Positions 51,347-60,036 of a stretch of DNA of 64,000 nucleotides are shown piece after piece. The notes below the pieces were generated by a model. It did not search any database. It was not told the DNA's origin and was given only the letters and a program-made list of their open reading frames with translations. How positions within the stretch are numbered: position 1 is the first letter of the stretch; each line of letters begins with the position of its first letter. The stretch is from Micromonospora vinacea (lineage in GTDB: Bacteria; Actinomycetota; Actinomycetes; Mycobacteriales; Micromonosporaceae). Made by a program: the position numbers and the translations under genes. The stretch is taken from contig NZ_JADOTY010000001.1 of the NCBI RefSeq assembly GCF_015751785.1, positions 7,130,001 through 7,194,000 of the forward strand, written 5' to 3'.

Positions 51347-52777
51347 TCAGCCGACCGCGCCCTCCATCTGAAGCTCGATCAGGCGGTTGAGCTCCAGGGC
51401 GTACTCCATCGGGAGTTCCTTGGCGATCGGCTCGATGAAGCCACGCACGATCATGGCCATCGCCTCGTCCTCGCTCAGGCCCCGGCTCATCAGGTAGAAG
51501 AGCTGGTCGTCGCTGATCTTGGAGACGGTCGCCTCGTGCCCCATCGACACGTCGTCCTCACGGATGTCGACGTACGGGTAGGTGTCCGAGCGGGAGATGG
51601 TGTCGACCAGCAGCGCGTCGCACTTGACAGTGCTCCGGCTGTGGTGCGAACCCTCCAGCACCTGCACCAGACCCCGGTACGAGGTGCGGCCGCCGCCACG
51701 GGCGATCGACTTCGACACGATGGTCGAGGAGGTGTGCGGCGCGGCGTGCACCATCTTGGCGCCGGCGTCCTGGTGCTGACCCTCGCCGGCCATCGCCACC
51801 GAGAGCACCTCGCCCTTGGCGTGCTCGCCGGTCATGTAGACGGCCGGGTACTTCATGGTCACCTTGGAGCCGATGTTGCCGTCGACCCACTCCATGGTCG
51901 CGCCCTCGTGGCAGACGGCGCGCTTGGTGACCAGGTTGTAGACGTTGTTCGACCAGTTCTGGATGGTCGTGTAGCGGCAACGCGCGTTCTTCTTGACGAT
52001 GATCTCCACGACCGCGCTGTGCAGCGAGTCGGAGGAGTAGAGCGGCGCGGTGCAGCCCTCGACGTAGTGCACGTACGCACCCTCGTCGACGATGATCAGC
52101 GTCCGCTCGAACTGGCCCATGTTCTCCGTGTTGATCCGGAAGTAGGCCTGCAGCGGGATCTCGACGTGCACACCCTTCGGCACGTAGATGAACGAGCCAC
52201 CGGACCACACCGAGGTGTTCAGGGCGGCGAACTTGTTGTCGCCGACCGGGATCACCGTGCCGAAGTACTCCTTGAAGACGTCCTCGTGCTCGCGCAGCGC
52301 GGTGTCGGTGTCCAGGAAGAGGACGCCCTGCTCCTCAAGGTCCTCGCGGATCTTGTGGTAGACGACCTCCGACTCGTACTGCGCCGCGACACCGGCGACC
52401 AGCCGCTGCTTCTCCGCCTCCGGGATGCCCAGCCGGTCGTAGGTGTTCTTGATGTCCTCGGGCAGGTCCTCCCAGCTGGTGGCCTGCTTCTCGGTGGACC
52501 GCACGAAGTACTTGATGTTGTCGAAGTCGATCCCGGTGAGGTCCGCGCCCCAGGCCGGCATCGGCTTACGGCCGAACAGCCGCAGGCCCTTCAGCCGCAG
52601 GTCGAGCATCCACGCCGGTTCGTTCTTCTTGGCCGAGATGTCCCGCACCACCGCCTCGTTGATGCCGCGCTGGGCGACCGCCCCGGCGGCGTCCGGGTCG
52701 GACCAGCCGTACTCGTACCGGCCCAGGGCGGCGAGCTGCTCTTCCTGGGTCAGGGGCTGGACGATCTGCTCGGTCAT
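51347..52777 (-). CDS. sufB: SufB scaffold protein
   Basis: 476 residues with the characteristic GSFIYVPKGVHVEIPLQAYF, YVHYVEGCTAPLYSSDSLHS, SKVTMKYPAVYMTGEHAKGE, SKSIARGGGRTSYRGLVQVL and SLMSRGLSEDEAM-like C-terminus. SufB is the main site of cluster assembly. Its ATG overlaps the sufR stop (ATGA), so expression is tied to the regulator. Confidence 0.96.
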   Translation of the reverse strand: MTEQIVQPLTQEEQLAALGRYEYGWSDPDAAGAVAQRGINEAVVRDISAKKNEPAWMLDLRLKGLRLFGRKPMPAWGADLTGIDFDNIKYFVRSTEKQATSWEDLPEDIKNTYDRLGIPEAEKQRLVAGVAAQYESEVVYHKIREDLEEQGVLFLDTDTALREHEDVFKEYFGTVIPVGDNKFAALNTSVWSGGSFIYVPKGVHVEIPLQAYFRINTENMGQFERTLIIVDEGAYVHYVEGCTAPLYSSDSLHSAVVEIIVKKNARCRYTTIQNWSNNVYNLVTKRAVCHEGATMEWVDGNIGSKVTMKYPAVYMTGEHAKGEVLSVAMAGEGQHQDAGAKMVHAAPHTSSTIVSKSIARGGGRTSYRGLVQVLEGSHHSRSTVKCDALLVDTISRSDTYPYVDIREDDVSMGHEATVSKISDDQLFYLMSRGLSEDEAMAMIVRGFIEPIAKELPMEYALELNRLIELQMEGAVG

Positions 52778-53574
52778 CTATCTGTCCTCACAGTGGTTAC
52801 GGGATTACCGGATTGAGCGCGGCCCGGCTGGGTCGGGATGTGCGTGGTGCACACCCCGTCGCCGTGCGCGATGGTGGCCAGACGCTGCACGTGGGTGCCG
52901 ACCAGACGGGAGATAACCGCGGTCTCGGCCTCGCACAGCTGGGGAAACTCGGCGGCCACGTGCGCCACCGGGCAGTGGTGCTGACAGAGCTGGCCGCCAG
53001 AGGCGATCGTGGTCGCATTGGCAGCGTAACCCTCGGCGGTGAGCGCTGCGGCGAGTGCCTCGGCTCGGGCGAGAGGGTCGTCGCCGGCGTCCTCCATGGC
53101 CGTCCGACAACGGGACTCGAGAGCGGACACCTGCTCGGTGGCGAACGCCTCGACCGCGTCCGAGCCGCCACTGCGGGCGATCCAACGCAGCGCGGCGGTG
53201 GCCATGTTGTCGTAGTGGTGTGTGCCACAGCGGACCCGGGCAGACTCGGTCAGAAGGAACACCTTGGCCGGGCGCCCCCGCCCCCGACTGCCCTGCACGG
53301 TCTGCTCGCGGGCGTACACGTCACCGTCGGCGAGCATCGCGTCCAGGTGCCGGCGGATCGCCGCCGGGCTGAGCCCGAGGGCCGCGCCAAGCTGTGCGGC
53401 GGTGGTGGCACCCTGCTCCAGCAGCAACTGGGTGACCCGATCCCGGGTGGAGATCTCGGCCGCCGCCGACCCGGCCAGGCCGGCCGACGTGGTCACGACG
53501 GGCGCGGAGGCGGGCGCACCGAGGGCCGGTACGGCCGTCGGTTGGTGCCCGGAGAGCGCCGCCGCGTTTTTCAC
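52774..53574 (-). CDS. sufR: SufR-type iron-sulfur regulator
   Basis: 266 residues. An ArsR/DeoR-like winged helix (VTQLLLEQGATTAAQLGAAL, LSPAAIRRHLDAML, with a wing GSRGRGRPAKVFLLTE) is followed by a C-terminal sensor with clustered Cys and His: GGQLCQHHCPVAHVAAEFPQ, then LCEAE. These are the cluster-binding residues of SufR, which represses suf when loaded with an iron-sulfur cluster. First gene of the operon; a palindromic A+T-rich site lies just upstream of its start. Confidence 0.92.
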   Translation of the reverse strand: MKNAAALSGHQPTAVPALGAPASAPVVTTSAGLAGSAAAEISTRDRVTQLLLEQGATTAAQLGAALGLSPAAIRRHLDAMLADGDVYAREQTVQGSRGRGRPAKVFLLTESARVRCGTHHYDNMATAALRWIARSGGSDAVEAFATEQVSALESRCRTAMEDAGDDPLARAEALAAALTAEGYAANATTIASGGQLCQHHCPVAHVAAEFPQLCEAETAVISRLVGTHVQRLATIAHGDGVCTTHIPTQPGRAQSGNPVTTVRTDR

Positions 53575-53584
53575 AACGCCAACG

Positions 53585-53596
53585 TTACGTAATTAC
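53585..53596. promoter_or_regulatory. Candidate SufR operator
   Basis: Two overlapping perfect 8-bp palindromes, TTACGTAA (53585-53592) and GTAATTAC (53589-53596), stand 11 bp upstream of the sufR start in an otherwise G+C-rich sequence, between sufR and the divergent ctaA gene. Plausible autoregulatory site; it does not match a SufR site I can name. Confidence 0.4.
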
Positions 53597-53690
53597 CCGG
53601 AGGGTCGCAAACCCGGGCCCCGGTGATCCCAACCACCGACTCAACGGAGTCGGACGAACCTCGATCACTACGGTGCGTAGGATTTGCGCC

Positions 53691-54638
53691 GTGAACCGAA
53701 TCGTCCGTCCGGTCTCCGGCAACCTGCTGCGCCGCCTCGCGCTCGCCTCGATCATCGCGAACGTGGGCATCGTCGTCACCGGCGGGGCCGTCCGGTTGAC
53801 CGCCTCGGGCCTCGGCTGTCCCACCTGGCCCCGATGCACCGACGATTCCTACGTCACCACCCCCGAGATGGGCGTGTACGGGGTGATCGAGTTCGGCAAC
53901 CGGATGCTGACCTTCGCGGTGGGTCTCATCGCGCTGGCCACCGTGCTGGCCGTACTGCTGCACCGGCCTCGCCGACCCGGGCTCCTCGCGCTTGCCGTCG
54001 CGGTTTTCCTGGGCATCCCCGCCCAGGCGGTGGTCGGTGGCATCACAGTGCTGACCAACCTCAACCCGTGGGTGGTCGGGCTGCACTTCCTCGCCTCGAT
54101 GGCGGTGATCGCCGCCGCGTACGCCCTCTGGCGACGCATCGGCGACCCCGACGGCCCGACCGTGGCCGTGGTGCCCACACCCCTGCGTGCGCTGGCCCGG
54201 GTCACCACCGGCGTCACAGTGGCCGTGCTGGTCGTCGGCACCTGGGTCACCGGCAGCGGCCCGCACGCCGGCGACCACGGCGCCGCTCGCAACGGGCTCG
54301 ACCCGGAGACGATCGCGCAGGTGCACGCGGACGGCGTCTTCCTGCTGATCGGGCTGTCGGTGGCGCTGATCTTCGCGTTCCGCGCCGTCGGTGCGCAGCG
54401 AGCCACCCGCGCCGCGATCGTCCTGGTCGCCGTGGAGCTGAGTCAGGGCCTGATCGGGTTCGTGCAGTACTTCACCCACCTGCCGGCGATCCTGGTCGGC
54501 GCGCACATGCTCGGTTCCTGCCTGGTGCTGCTGGCCGCCCTGGCGGTGCAGTGGTCCACCCGGGAACGCCGCCCGGTCGCGCCGGCCCCCCAGGCCGCCC
54601 CGACCGCCGCCGCCACCCCGGTCCCAGCCACCGCCTGA
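53691..54638 (+). CDS. ctaA: Heme A synthase (CtaA/Cox15)
   Basis: 315 residues from GTG 53691 (another GTG at 53673 is possible). Eight predicted membrane helices; the family motifs are GGAVRLTASGLGCPTWPRC with a Cys pair region, FGNRMLTF with a heme-ligand His region replaced by the usual pattern, VVGLHFLASMAVI, and VHADGVFLLIGL and GAHMLGSCLVL with His ligands. It converts heme O to heme A for the aa3-type oxidase. The C-terminal 25 residues are Pro/Ala-rich. Divergent from sufR; ctaB follows about 2 kb away on the other strand. Confidence 0.9.
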   Translation: MNRIVRPVSGNLLRRLALASIIANVGIVVTGGAVRLTASGLGCPTWPRCTDDSYVTTPEMGVYGVIEFGNRMLTFAVGLIALATVLAVLLHRPRRPGLLALAVAVFLGIPAQAVVGGITVLTNLNPWVVGLHFLASMAVIAAAYALWRRIGDPDGPTVAVVPTPLRALARVTTGVTVAVLVVGTWVTGSGPHAGDHGAARNGLDPETIAQVHADGVFLLIGLSVALIFAFRAVGAQRATRAAIVLVAVELSQGLIGFVQYFTHLPAILVGAHMLGSCLVLLAALAVQWSTRERRPVAPAPQAAPTAAATPVPATA

Positions 54639-54961
54639 CCGCCCAGCCCGCCCAGCGCGCGTCGGCCCGCCCAGCGCGCTCCGCGCCAAGATCTCCGCAA
54701 CTTCCCCGATGTTGCTGCCTCCGACGCGCGGGAGACAGCACCATCCCCGATGTTGCGCGGATCTTGACGACGCACAGCGCGCCCGAGAGACCGGGGACGG
54801 GTTCGGGGCGCCCACGGCCACCAAGATCGTGCTCGGACCAGGATGTAGTGGCCTCGGCGCAGCGCCGACACCACTAGAACCAGGATGTTGCGCGATCTTC
54901 CCGGTGGCGCGGTCGCGCGCCACCCCCGAGGCCGTTCTGGGGTGACGCTCGTTGTGGGAGG
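54639..54961. other. Intergenic region holding repeat copy B
   Basis: 323 bp between convergent ctaA and the ATP-grasp gene without a supported ORF. It starts with imperfect CGCCCAGCGCG units and then contains the dispersed repeat listed next. Fragments of translation here are shadows of the repeat. Confidence 0.7.
54683..54905. repeat. Dispersed palindromic intergenic repeat, copy B
   Basis: Second copy of the repeat at 45505, same orientation, sharing the opening GCGCCAAGATCTCCGCAACT and most internal blocks, with scattered substitutions. The terminal hairpin has changed sequence but still pairs: TAGTGG (54846-54851) with CCACTA (54871-54876) and CGGCGC with GCGCCG inside. Confidence 0.85.
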
Positions 54962-55882
54962 TCAGGCGGCGCGGGCCAGGTGGGTGGTGATCGCGGTGGC
55001 GAGGCGGTCCGGGGCTCCGTCCGCGTACCCGATGAAGAGGGACGGCTCGGTCAGCTCCAGCTCGACCAGGACCGGCTCGCCGTCCGGGCCGGGGATCAGG
55101 TCGACCCGGGCGTAGAGCAGCTGTCGGGTGCCGCCGGGCACCGTCGCGAGGGTCTGCTCGGCCACCGCCAGCTGTTCGGGGCGGGCGGTGCGGGCGGTGA
55201 TCTCTTCGGCCTTGTAGAGCCCGTCCGGGCCGAGATCCGGCCCGGACAGCATCGGGCCCTTGCGGATCGCGTGGCTGAACGCGAGCCCGTCCGGGCCGGC
55301 CAGGAAGAGCAGTGCCGTCTCGCCCTCGGTGTCGACGGCGCGCAGGTACGGCTGGACCATGGTCACCCGGCCGGCCTCGGAGAGCCGGCGGACGTGCGCG
55401 GCGGCCAGGTCCCGGTGTTCGGGGTCGGCCAGGTCGTACCGGCCGGTGTCCTGGCTGCCGGCGCTGACGGCGGGCTTGAGCACGTACTCGCCGGTCTCGG
55501 CAGGCAGTTGCCAGCTCTCCCCCGGCTCGATCCACGACGTCGGCACGGTCGGCACCCCGGCGGCGGTCAGCTCGGCGAGGTAGCGCTTGTCGGTGTTCCA
55601 GCGGACCACGTCGGCCGGGTTGACCAGCATGGGCACGGTGGCCGCCCAGGACACGAACTCGTCGCGGCGCAGCGCGTAGTCCCAGGGTGAGCGGAGCACG
55701 ACCAGGTCGTAGGACGACCAGTCGACGTCGGGGTCGTCCCAGACGACGGTGTGGACGGCGACGCCACGGGCGGCGAGCGGGGCGAGGACCAGCCGGTCGT
55801 CCGGGTCGAGGTCGGCCAGGTCGGCGCAGGTGACGAGAGCGACCCGGGGTTCCCCCCGGGTCGACTGGTGATGTGTGGTCAA
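54962..55882 (-). CDS. ATP-grasp protein (RimK/DcsG-like)
   Basis: 306 residues; the only usable start at this length is TTG at 55882 (an internal start would remove the first strand). ATP-grasp layout: VVLRSPWDYALRRDEFVSWA, VNPADVVRWNTDKRYLAELTAAG, GEYVLKPAVSAGSQDTGRY with the nucleotide-binding Lys, VDTEGETALLFLAG, and LLYARVDLIPGPDGEPVLVE with metal ligands. Family members join carboxylates to amines; in cycloserine biosynthesis a relative closes a ring. No pathway neighbours here. SD-like sequence before the TTG is weak. Confidence 0.8.
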   Translation of the reverse strand: MTTHHQSTRGEPRVALVTCADLADLDPDDRLVLAPLAARGVAVHTVVWDDPDVDWSSYDLVVLRSPWDYALRRDEFVSWAATVPMLVNPADVVRWNTDKRYLAELTAAGVPTVPTSWIEPGESWQLPAETGEYVLKPAVSAGSQDTGRYDLADPEHRDLAAAHVRRLSEAGRVTMVQPYLRAVDTEGETALLFLAGPDGLAFSHAIRKGPMLSGPDLGPDGLYKAEEITARTARPEQLAVAEQTLATVPGGTRQLLYARVDLIPGPDGEPVLVELELTEPSLFIGYADGAPDRLATAITTHLARAA

Positions 55883-55896
55883 TTCAGGTGTCTGTT

Positions 55897-56232
55897 TCAG
55901 CGGGCCATCGTGCGCCGGGCCATCGACCGCCAGAGGTCGTTGCTCGGACGCATCTGGTCCATCAGTTCACGCTCCCAGGCGTTCTCGACGGTGACTCCCG
56001 CCTTGGCGCACGCCTCCCGGGCGGTGACGGTGTCGTCGGCGAACTGGTCGCCCCACTCGCCGTCGGAGCCCACCAGGACGATCCGCGCGCCACGCTTGCC
56101 GACGTACTCGATGACCGCCTTCGCGCCGCCGTGTCCGGCCGCGAACGCCTTGAGGCCCGCGACCAGGCCTTGGGGCGCCTGCTCGCCGGCGGTCTGCTCG
56201 GCCGTCAGCGTCGTATCGGAACCATCTGCCAT
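55897..56232 (-). CDS. Conserved hypothetical protein
   Basis: 111 residues from ATG 56232. An Ala/Gly-rich N-terminal half is followed by IEYVGKRGARIVLVGSDGEW, then GDQFADDTVTAREACAKAGV and a basic C-terminus (NDLWRSMARRTMAR). This pattern occurs in an uncharacterised actinobacterial family of about 110 residues. It lies 14 bp upstream of the ATP-grasp start, so the two genes may be co-transcribed. I cannot name a function. Confidence 0.75.
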   Translation of the reverse strand: MADGSDTTLTAEQTAGEQAPQGLVAGLKAFAAGHGGAKAVIEYVGKRGARIVLVGSDGEWGDQFADDTVTAREACAKAGVTVENAWERELMDQMRPSNDLWRSMARRTMAR

Positions 56233-56662
56233 AACGCGAAGCCTAAGCAGAGTTGCACCCTGCCGGGTGAGAACCATGAACGTTTTGTGATGCCAATTAC
56301 CTACAGGTTTAAGGACGACCACAGGTTTGCTGTCCGCTTATATGTGGACTTTTGCGCTCAAAGCACCTCGGCAAATCTCCCCTGAACTACCCCAGGTTGA
56401 GCCGATCCGACTCATGCTGAAAGTTACTCTGATGTGACGTTAAACCCGGACAACTCATCCACGTCCATGATTAGTCGGGAGATCATCGGCGCGATTCGCC
56501 GCCGATGGCTCCGCGCATCTCCCGACCGCGGTCCCCCGCGCATCACGCGACGGGCGGCGCGGGGGCCGACAAGCGGAGCCGCGGCACGGAAGCCGGCGGC
56601 CAGCGAAGCCGCGGACCGGAGGCGCATCGCACCAAGCACCAGGGGCGCCAGAGCGGGGCGGG
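56233..56662. other. Long A+T-rich intergenic region
   Basis: 430 bp between the start of the hypothetical gene and the end of ctaB. The stretch at about 56265-56465 is markedly A+T-richer than the rest of the window; it must include the promoter of the hypothetical gene, and no coding sequence or hairpin stands out. The remainder (56466-56662) is G+C-rich with no clear feature. Confidence 0.6.
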
Positions 56663-57616
56663 TCAGATCAGCGCGTCGAGCGCGACGGCCACGAAGACGA
56701 TCGTCAGGTACGTGGTCGACCAGTGGAACAGCCGCATCGGCTTGACCGCCTCGCCGCGCGTCGCACGCCGGCAGAGCCGGTGTGCCTCGACCACGAAGAT
56801 GGCACCCACCACCAGGGTCGGCACCCCGTAGATCGCGCTGAGCCCCAGCGGCCAGACGGCCAGGGAGGTGAGCACGGTGAGCCACGCGAAGATCAGGATC
56901 TCGGCGTTCACCCGGCGGATCGAGGCCACCACCGGCAGCATCGGGATGCCGGCGCGGGCGTAGTCGTCCTTGTACTTCATGGCGAGCGGGTAGAAGTGCG
57001 GCATCTGCCAGAAGAAGACCACAGCGAAGAGGCCCCAGGCAGCCGGCGCCAGCGAGCCGGTCACCGCCGCCCACCCGATCAGCACCGGTGCCGCCCCGCA
57101 GGCGCCGCCCCAGAAGGTGTTCGTCGGGGTGGAGCGCTTGAGCCACAGGGTGTAGACGAGGTCGTAGTAGGCGATCGCGGCGAGGGTCAGCCCGGCGGCC
57201 AGCAGGTTGGTGAACGCCGCCATCAGGGCGACCGACACCGCCGCCAGCACCAGACCGAAGATCAACGCGCTTCGCGGCGACACCGTGTGCGCCGGCAGCG
57301 GCCGACGCTTGGTACGCCGCATCAGCTGGTCGATGTCCCGGTCGATGTAGCAGTTGAGGACGCTGGCAGCGCCGGCGGCGAGCGAACCGCCGATCAGCAC
57401 GATGGCCATCAGCCACAGCGACGGCAGCCCGCCCTCGGCGAGCATCATCGCCGGGATGGTGGTGACCAGCAGCAACTCGACGATCCGCGGCTTGGTGAGC
57501 GCCACGTACGCCGAGAGGACAGCGCGTACGTCCCGCCGGGCCACCGGGCCCTCGGCCGCCCGCGCCGGGTGTTGCCCGGCCGGGTTGCTCGCGGGGCGCT
57601 CGGTGATCATGCTCAC
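56663..57616 (-). CDS. ctaB: Protoheme IX farnesyltransferase (heme O synthase)
   Basis: 317 residues from GTG 57616, chosen because AAGGTGG lies 6 bp upstream; ATG 57610 is the alternative and a longer frame to 57691 lacks a site. UbiA-type membrane prenyltransferase: TKPRIVELLLVTTIPAMMLA, first Asp motif NCYIDRDIDQLMRRTKRRPL, second Asp motif YKDDYARAGIPMLP, with about nine membrane helices. It adds farnesyl to heme B to give heme O, used by CtaA (53691). Divergent from tkt. Confidence 0.93.
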   Translation of the reverse strand: MSMITERPASNPAGQHPARAAEGPVARRDVRAVLSAYVALTKPRIVELLLVTTIPAMMLAEGGLPSLWLMAIVLIGGSLAAGAASVLNCYIDRDIDQLMRRTKRRPLPAHTVSPRSALIFGLVLAAVSVALMAAFTNLLAAGLTLAAIAYYDLVYTLWLKRSTPTNTFWGGACGAAPVLIGWAAVTGSLAPAAWGLFAVVFFWQMPHFYPLAMKYKDDYARAGIPMLPVVASIRRVNAEILIFAWLTVLTSLAVWPLGLSAIYGVPTLVVGAIFVVEAHRLCRRATRGEAVKPMRLFHWSTTYLTIVFVAVALDALI

Positions 57617-57882
57617 GGATTGCCACCTTCCGGCATCGGGCACGGGGAGATCGGATTGGCCGGGACCGCTCGGGTCCGCATACCGCCCCACACACTACGC
57701 GTCGTCGTTTTGGCTGCCCGGCCGACCCGACAACGGTGCGGGCCGTCACACCACCGGGTTGAACCGAGCATCCGGATGGTCACGTAGCGCACACCATGCA
57801 CAGATCCCCGGGCGCACGTTTACGGACGCTCGATAAGGTCATCGGTGAGGGTTCCGCCCATCTGCCGAGGAGCACAACCATC

Positions 57883-60021
57883 GTGGCTGTTAAACGACCC
57901 GAGCACTCCGCACTGAACTGGTCCGACCTCGATCGCCGGGCCGTAGACACCGTCCGCGTGCTGGCCATGGACGCCGTAGAGAAATCCGGCAACGGTCACC
58001 CGGGCACCGCGATGAGCCTCGCGCCCGCGGCGTACCTCCTCTTCAACCGCGTGATGCGGCACAACCCGGCCGACCCGAACTGGCCCGGCCGTGACCGGTT
58101 CGTGCTCTCCGCCGGGCACTCCAGCCTGACGCTCTACATCCAGCTGTTCCTCTCCGGTTACCCGCTGAGCCTGGACGACCTGAAGTCGCTGCGGCAGTGG
58201 GGCTCGCAGACGCCGGGGCACCCCGAGCACGGGCACACGCCGGGCGTGGAGACCACCACCGGCCCGCTCGGGCAGGGTCTGGGCAACGCGGTCGGCATGG
58301 CCATGGCGGCCCGCCGCGAGCGCGGCCTGTTCGACCCGGAGGCCGAGCTCGGCGCGTCGGTCTTCGACCACGACATCTGGTGCATCGTCTCCGACGGTGA
58401 CATCGAGGAGGGCATCAGCCACGAGGCCAGCGCCCTCGCCGGGCACCAGCAGCTGGGCAACCTCACGGTGATCTACGACGACAACGAGATCTCCATCGAG
58501 GACGACACCCGGATCGCCAAGAGCGAGGACGTGGCCGCCCGCTACGAGGCGTACGGCTGGCACGTGCAGACCGTCGACTGGCGCAGCGGTGACGCCGACC
58601 AGGGCGACTACCACGAGGACGCCGAGGCGCTGTACGCGGCGCTGGTGGCCGCCAAGGCAGAGACCGCCCGCCCCTCCTTCATCGCGCTGCGCACCATCAT
58701 CGGCTGGCCCGCGCCCAACAAGCAGAACACCGGCAAGATCCACGGTTCGGCGCTCGGCGCCGACGAGGTGAAGGCCACCAAGCGGATCCTCGACTTCGAC
58801 CCGGAGCAGACCTTCCAGGTCGACGAGGAGGTGCTCAGCCACGCCCGCATGGTGATGGGCCGCGGCTCCGACGCCCAGCAGGAGTGGACCACCGCGTTCG
58901 ACGCCTGGAAGAAGGCCAACCCGGAGCGCACCGCGCTCTACGAGCGGCTGGCTGGTCGCGTACTTCCCGACGGCTGGACCGACGCGTTGCCGGTCTTCCC
59001 CGCGGACGCCAAGGGTGTCGCCACCCGGGCCGCCTCCGGCAAGGTGCTGGAGGCGCTGGCGCCGGTGCTCCCGGAGCTGTGGGGCGGCTCGGCCGACCTG
59101 GCCGAGAGCAACAACACCACAATGAAGGGCGAGCCGTCGTTCATCCCGGCCGCGCACGCCACCAAGGACTTCCCCGGCCACGAGTACGGCCGCACGCTGC
59201 ACTTCGGCATCCGTGAGCACGCCATGGGCGCGATCCTCAACGGCATCGCCCTGCACGGCGGCACCCGCCCGTACGGCGGCACGTTCCTGGTCTTCAGCGA
59301 CTACATGCGTCCGTCGGTGCGGCTGGCCGCGCTGATGAAGCTGCCGGTGACCTACGTCTGGACGCACGACTCGATCGGCCTCGGCGAGGACGGCCCGACC
59401 CACCAGCCGGTGGAGCACCTCACCGCGCTGCGCGCCATCCCGGGCCTGGACGTGGTCCGTCCGGCGGACGCCAACGAGACCGCCTGGGCCTGGCGGCAGG
59501 CGCTGGAGCACACCGACCGGCCCACCGCTCTGGCGCTGAGCCGTCAGCCGCTGCCGACCATGGACCGCGACGTCCTGGGCAGCGCCGAGGGCGTGGCCAA
59601 GGGTGGGTACGTGCTGGCCGAGGCGTCCAACGGCAAGCCTCAGGTGATCATCGTCGGCACCGGGTCCGAGGTGCAGCTCTGCCTGACCGCCCGGGAGCGG
59701 CTGGAGGCCGACGGCACCCCGACCCGGGTCGTCTCGATGCCCTGCCAGGAGTGGTTCTACGAGCAGGACGAGGCGTACCGGGAGTCGGTGCTCCCGCGCG
59801 GGGTAAAGGCACGGGTGAGCGTGGAGGCGGGCATCGCGATGTCCTGGCGCGGCGTCGTCGGTGACCTGGGCGAGAGCGTGAGCCTGGAGCACTACGGAGC
59901 GAGCGCCCCGCACACCGTGCTCTTCGAGCAGTTCGGGTTCACCCCCGACCGGATCGTGGCGGCAGCACACGCCTCGCTGGCCCGGGTGGGCGACATCACC
60001 GGTTTCACGACCGGCAACTGA
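57883..60021 (+). CDS. tkt: Transketolase
   Basis: 712 residues from GTG 57883, with CGAGGAG upstream. TPP-dependent enzyme: GNGHPGTAMSLAPAAYLLF, the thiamine-diphosphate motif SDGDIEEGISHEASALAGHQ ending in YDDNEIS, His residues in PGHPEHGHTPGVETTTGPLG, and in the pyrimidine domain GIREHAMGAILNGIALHGG and DSIGLGEDGPTHQPVEHL. It transfers two-carbon units in the pentose phosphate pathway. First gene of tkt-tal-pgi-zwf; the 266-bp gap to ctaB (57617-57882) holds its promoter. Confidence 0.96.
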   Translation: MAVKRPEHSALNWSDLDRRAVDTVRVLAMDAVEKSGNGHPGTAMSLAPAAYLLFNRVMRHNPADPNWPGRDRFVLSAGHSSLTLYIQLFLSGYPLSLDDLKSLRQWGSQTPGHPEHGHTPGVETTTGPLGQGLGNAVGMAMAARRERGLFDPEAELGASVFDHDIWCIVSDGDIEEGISHEASALAGHQQLGNLTVIYDDNEISIEDDTRIAKSEDVAARYEAYGWHVQTVDWRSGDADQGDYHEDAEALYAALVAAKAETARPSFIALRTIIGWPAPNKQNTGKIHGSALGADEVKATKRILDFDPEQTFQVDEEVLSHARMVMGRGSDAQQEWTTAFDAWKKANPERTALYERLAGRVLPDGWTDALPVFPADAKGVATRAASGKVLEALAPVLPELWGGSADLAESNNTTMKGEPSFIPAAHATKDFPGHEYGRTLHFGIREHAMGAILNGIALHGGTRPYGGTFLVFSDYMRPSVRLAALMKLPVTYVWTHDSIGLGEDGPTHQPVEHLTALRAIPGLDVVRPADANETAWAWRQALEHTDRPTALALSRQPLPTMDRDVLGSAEGVAKGGYVLAEASNGKPQVIIVGTGSEVQLCLTARERLEADGTPTRVVSMPCQEWFYEQDEAYRESVLPRGVKARVSVEAGIAMSWRGVVGDLGESVSLEHYGASAPHTVLFEQFGFTPDRIVAAAHASLARVGDITGFTTGN

Positions 60022-60036
60022 GGGAGCGTGGATGGC

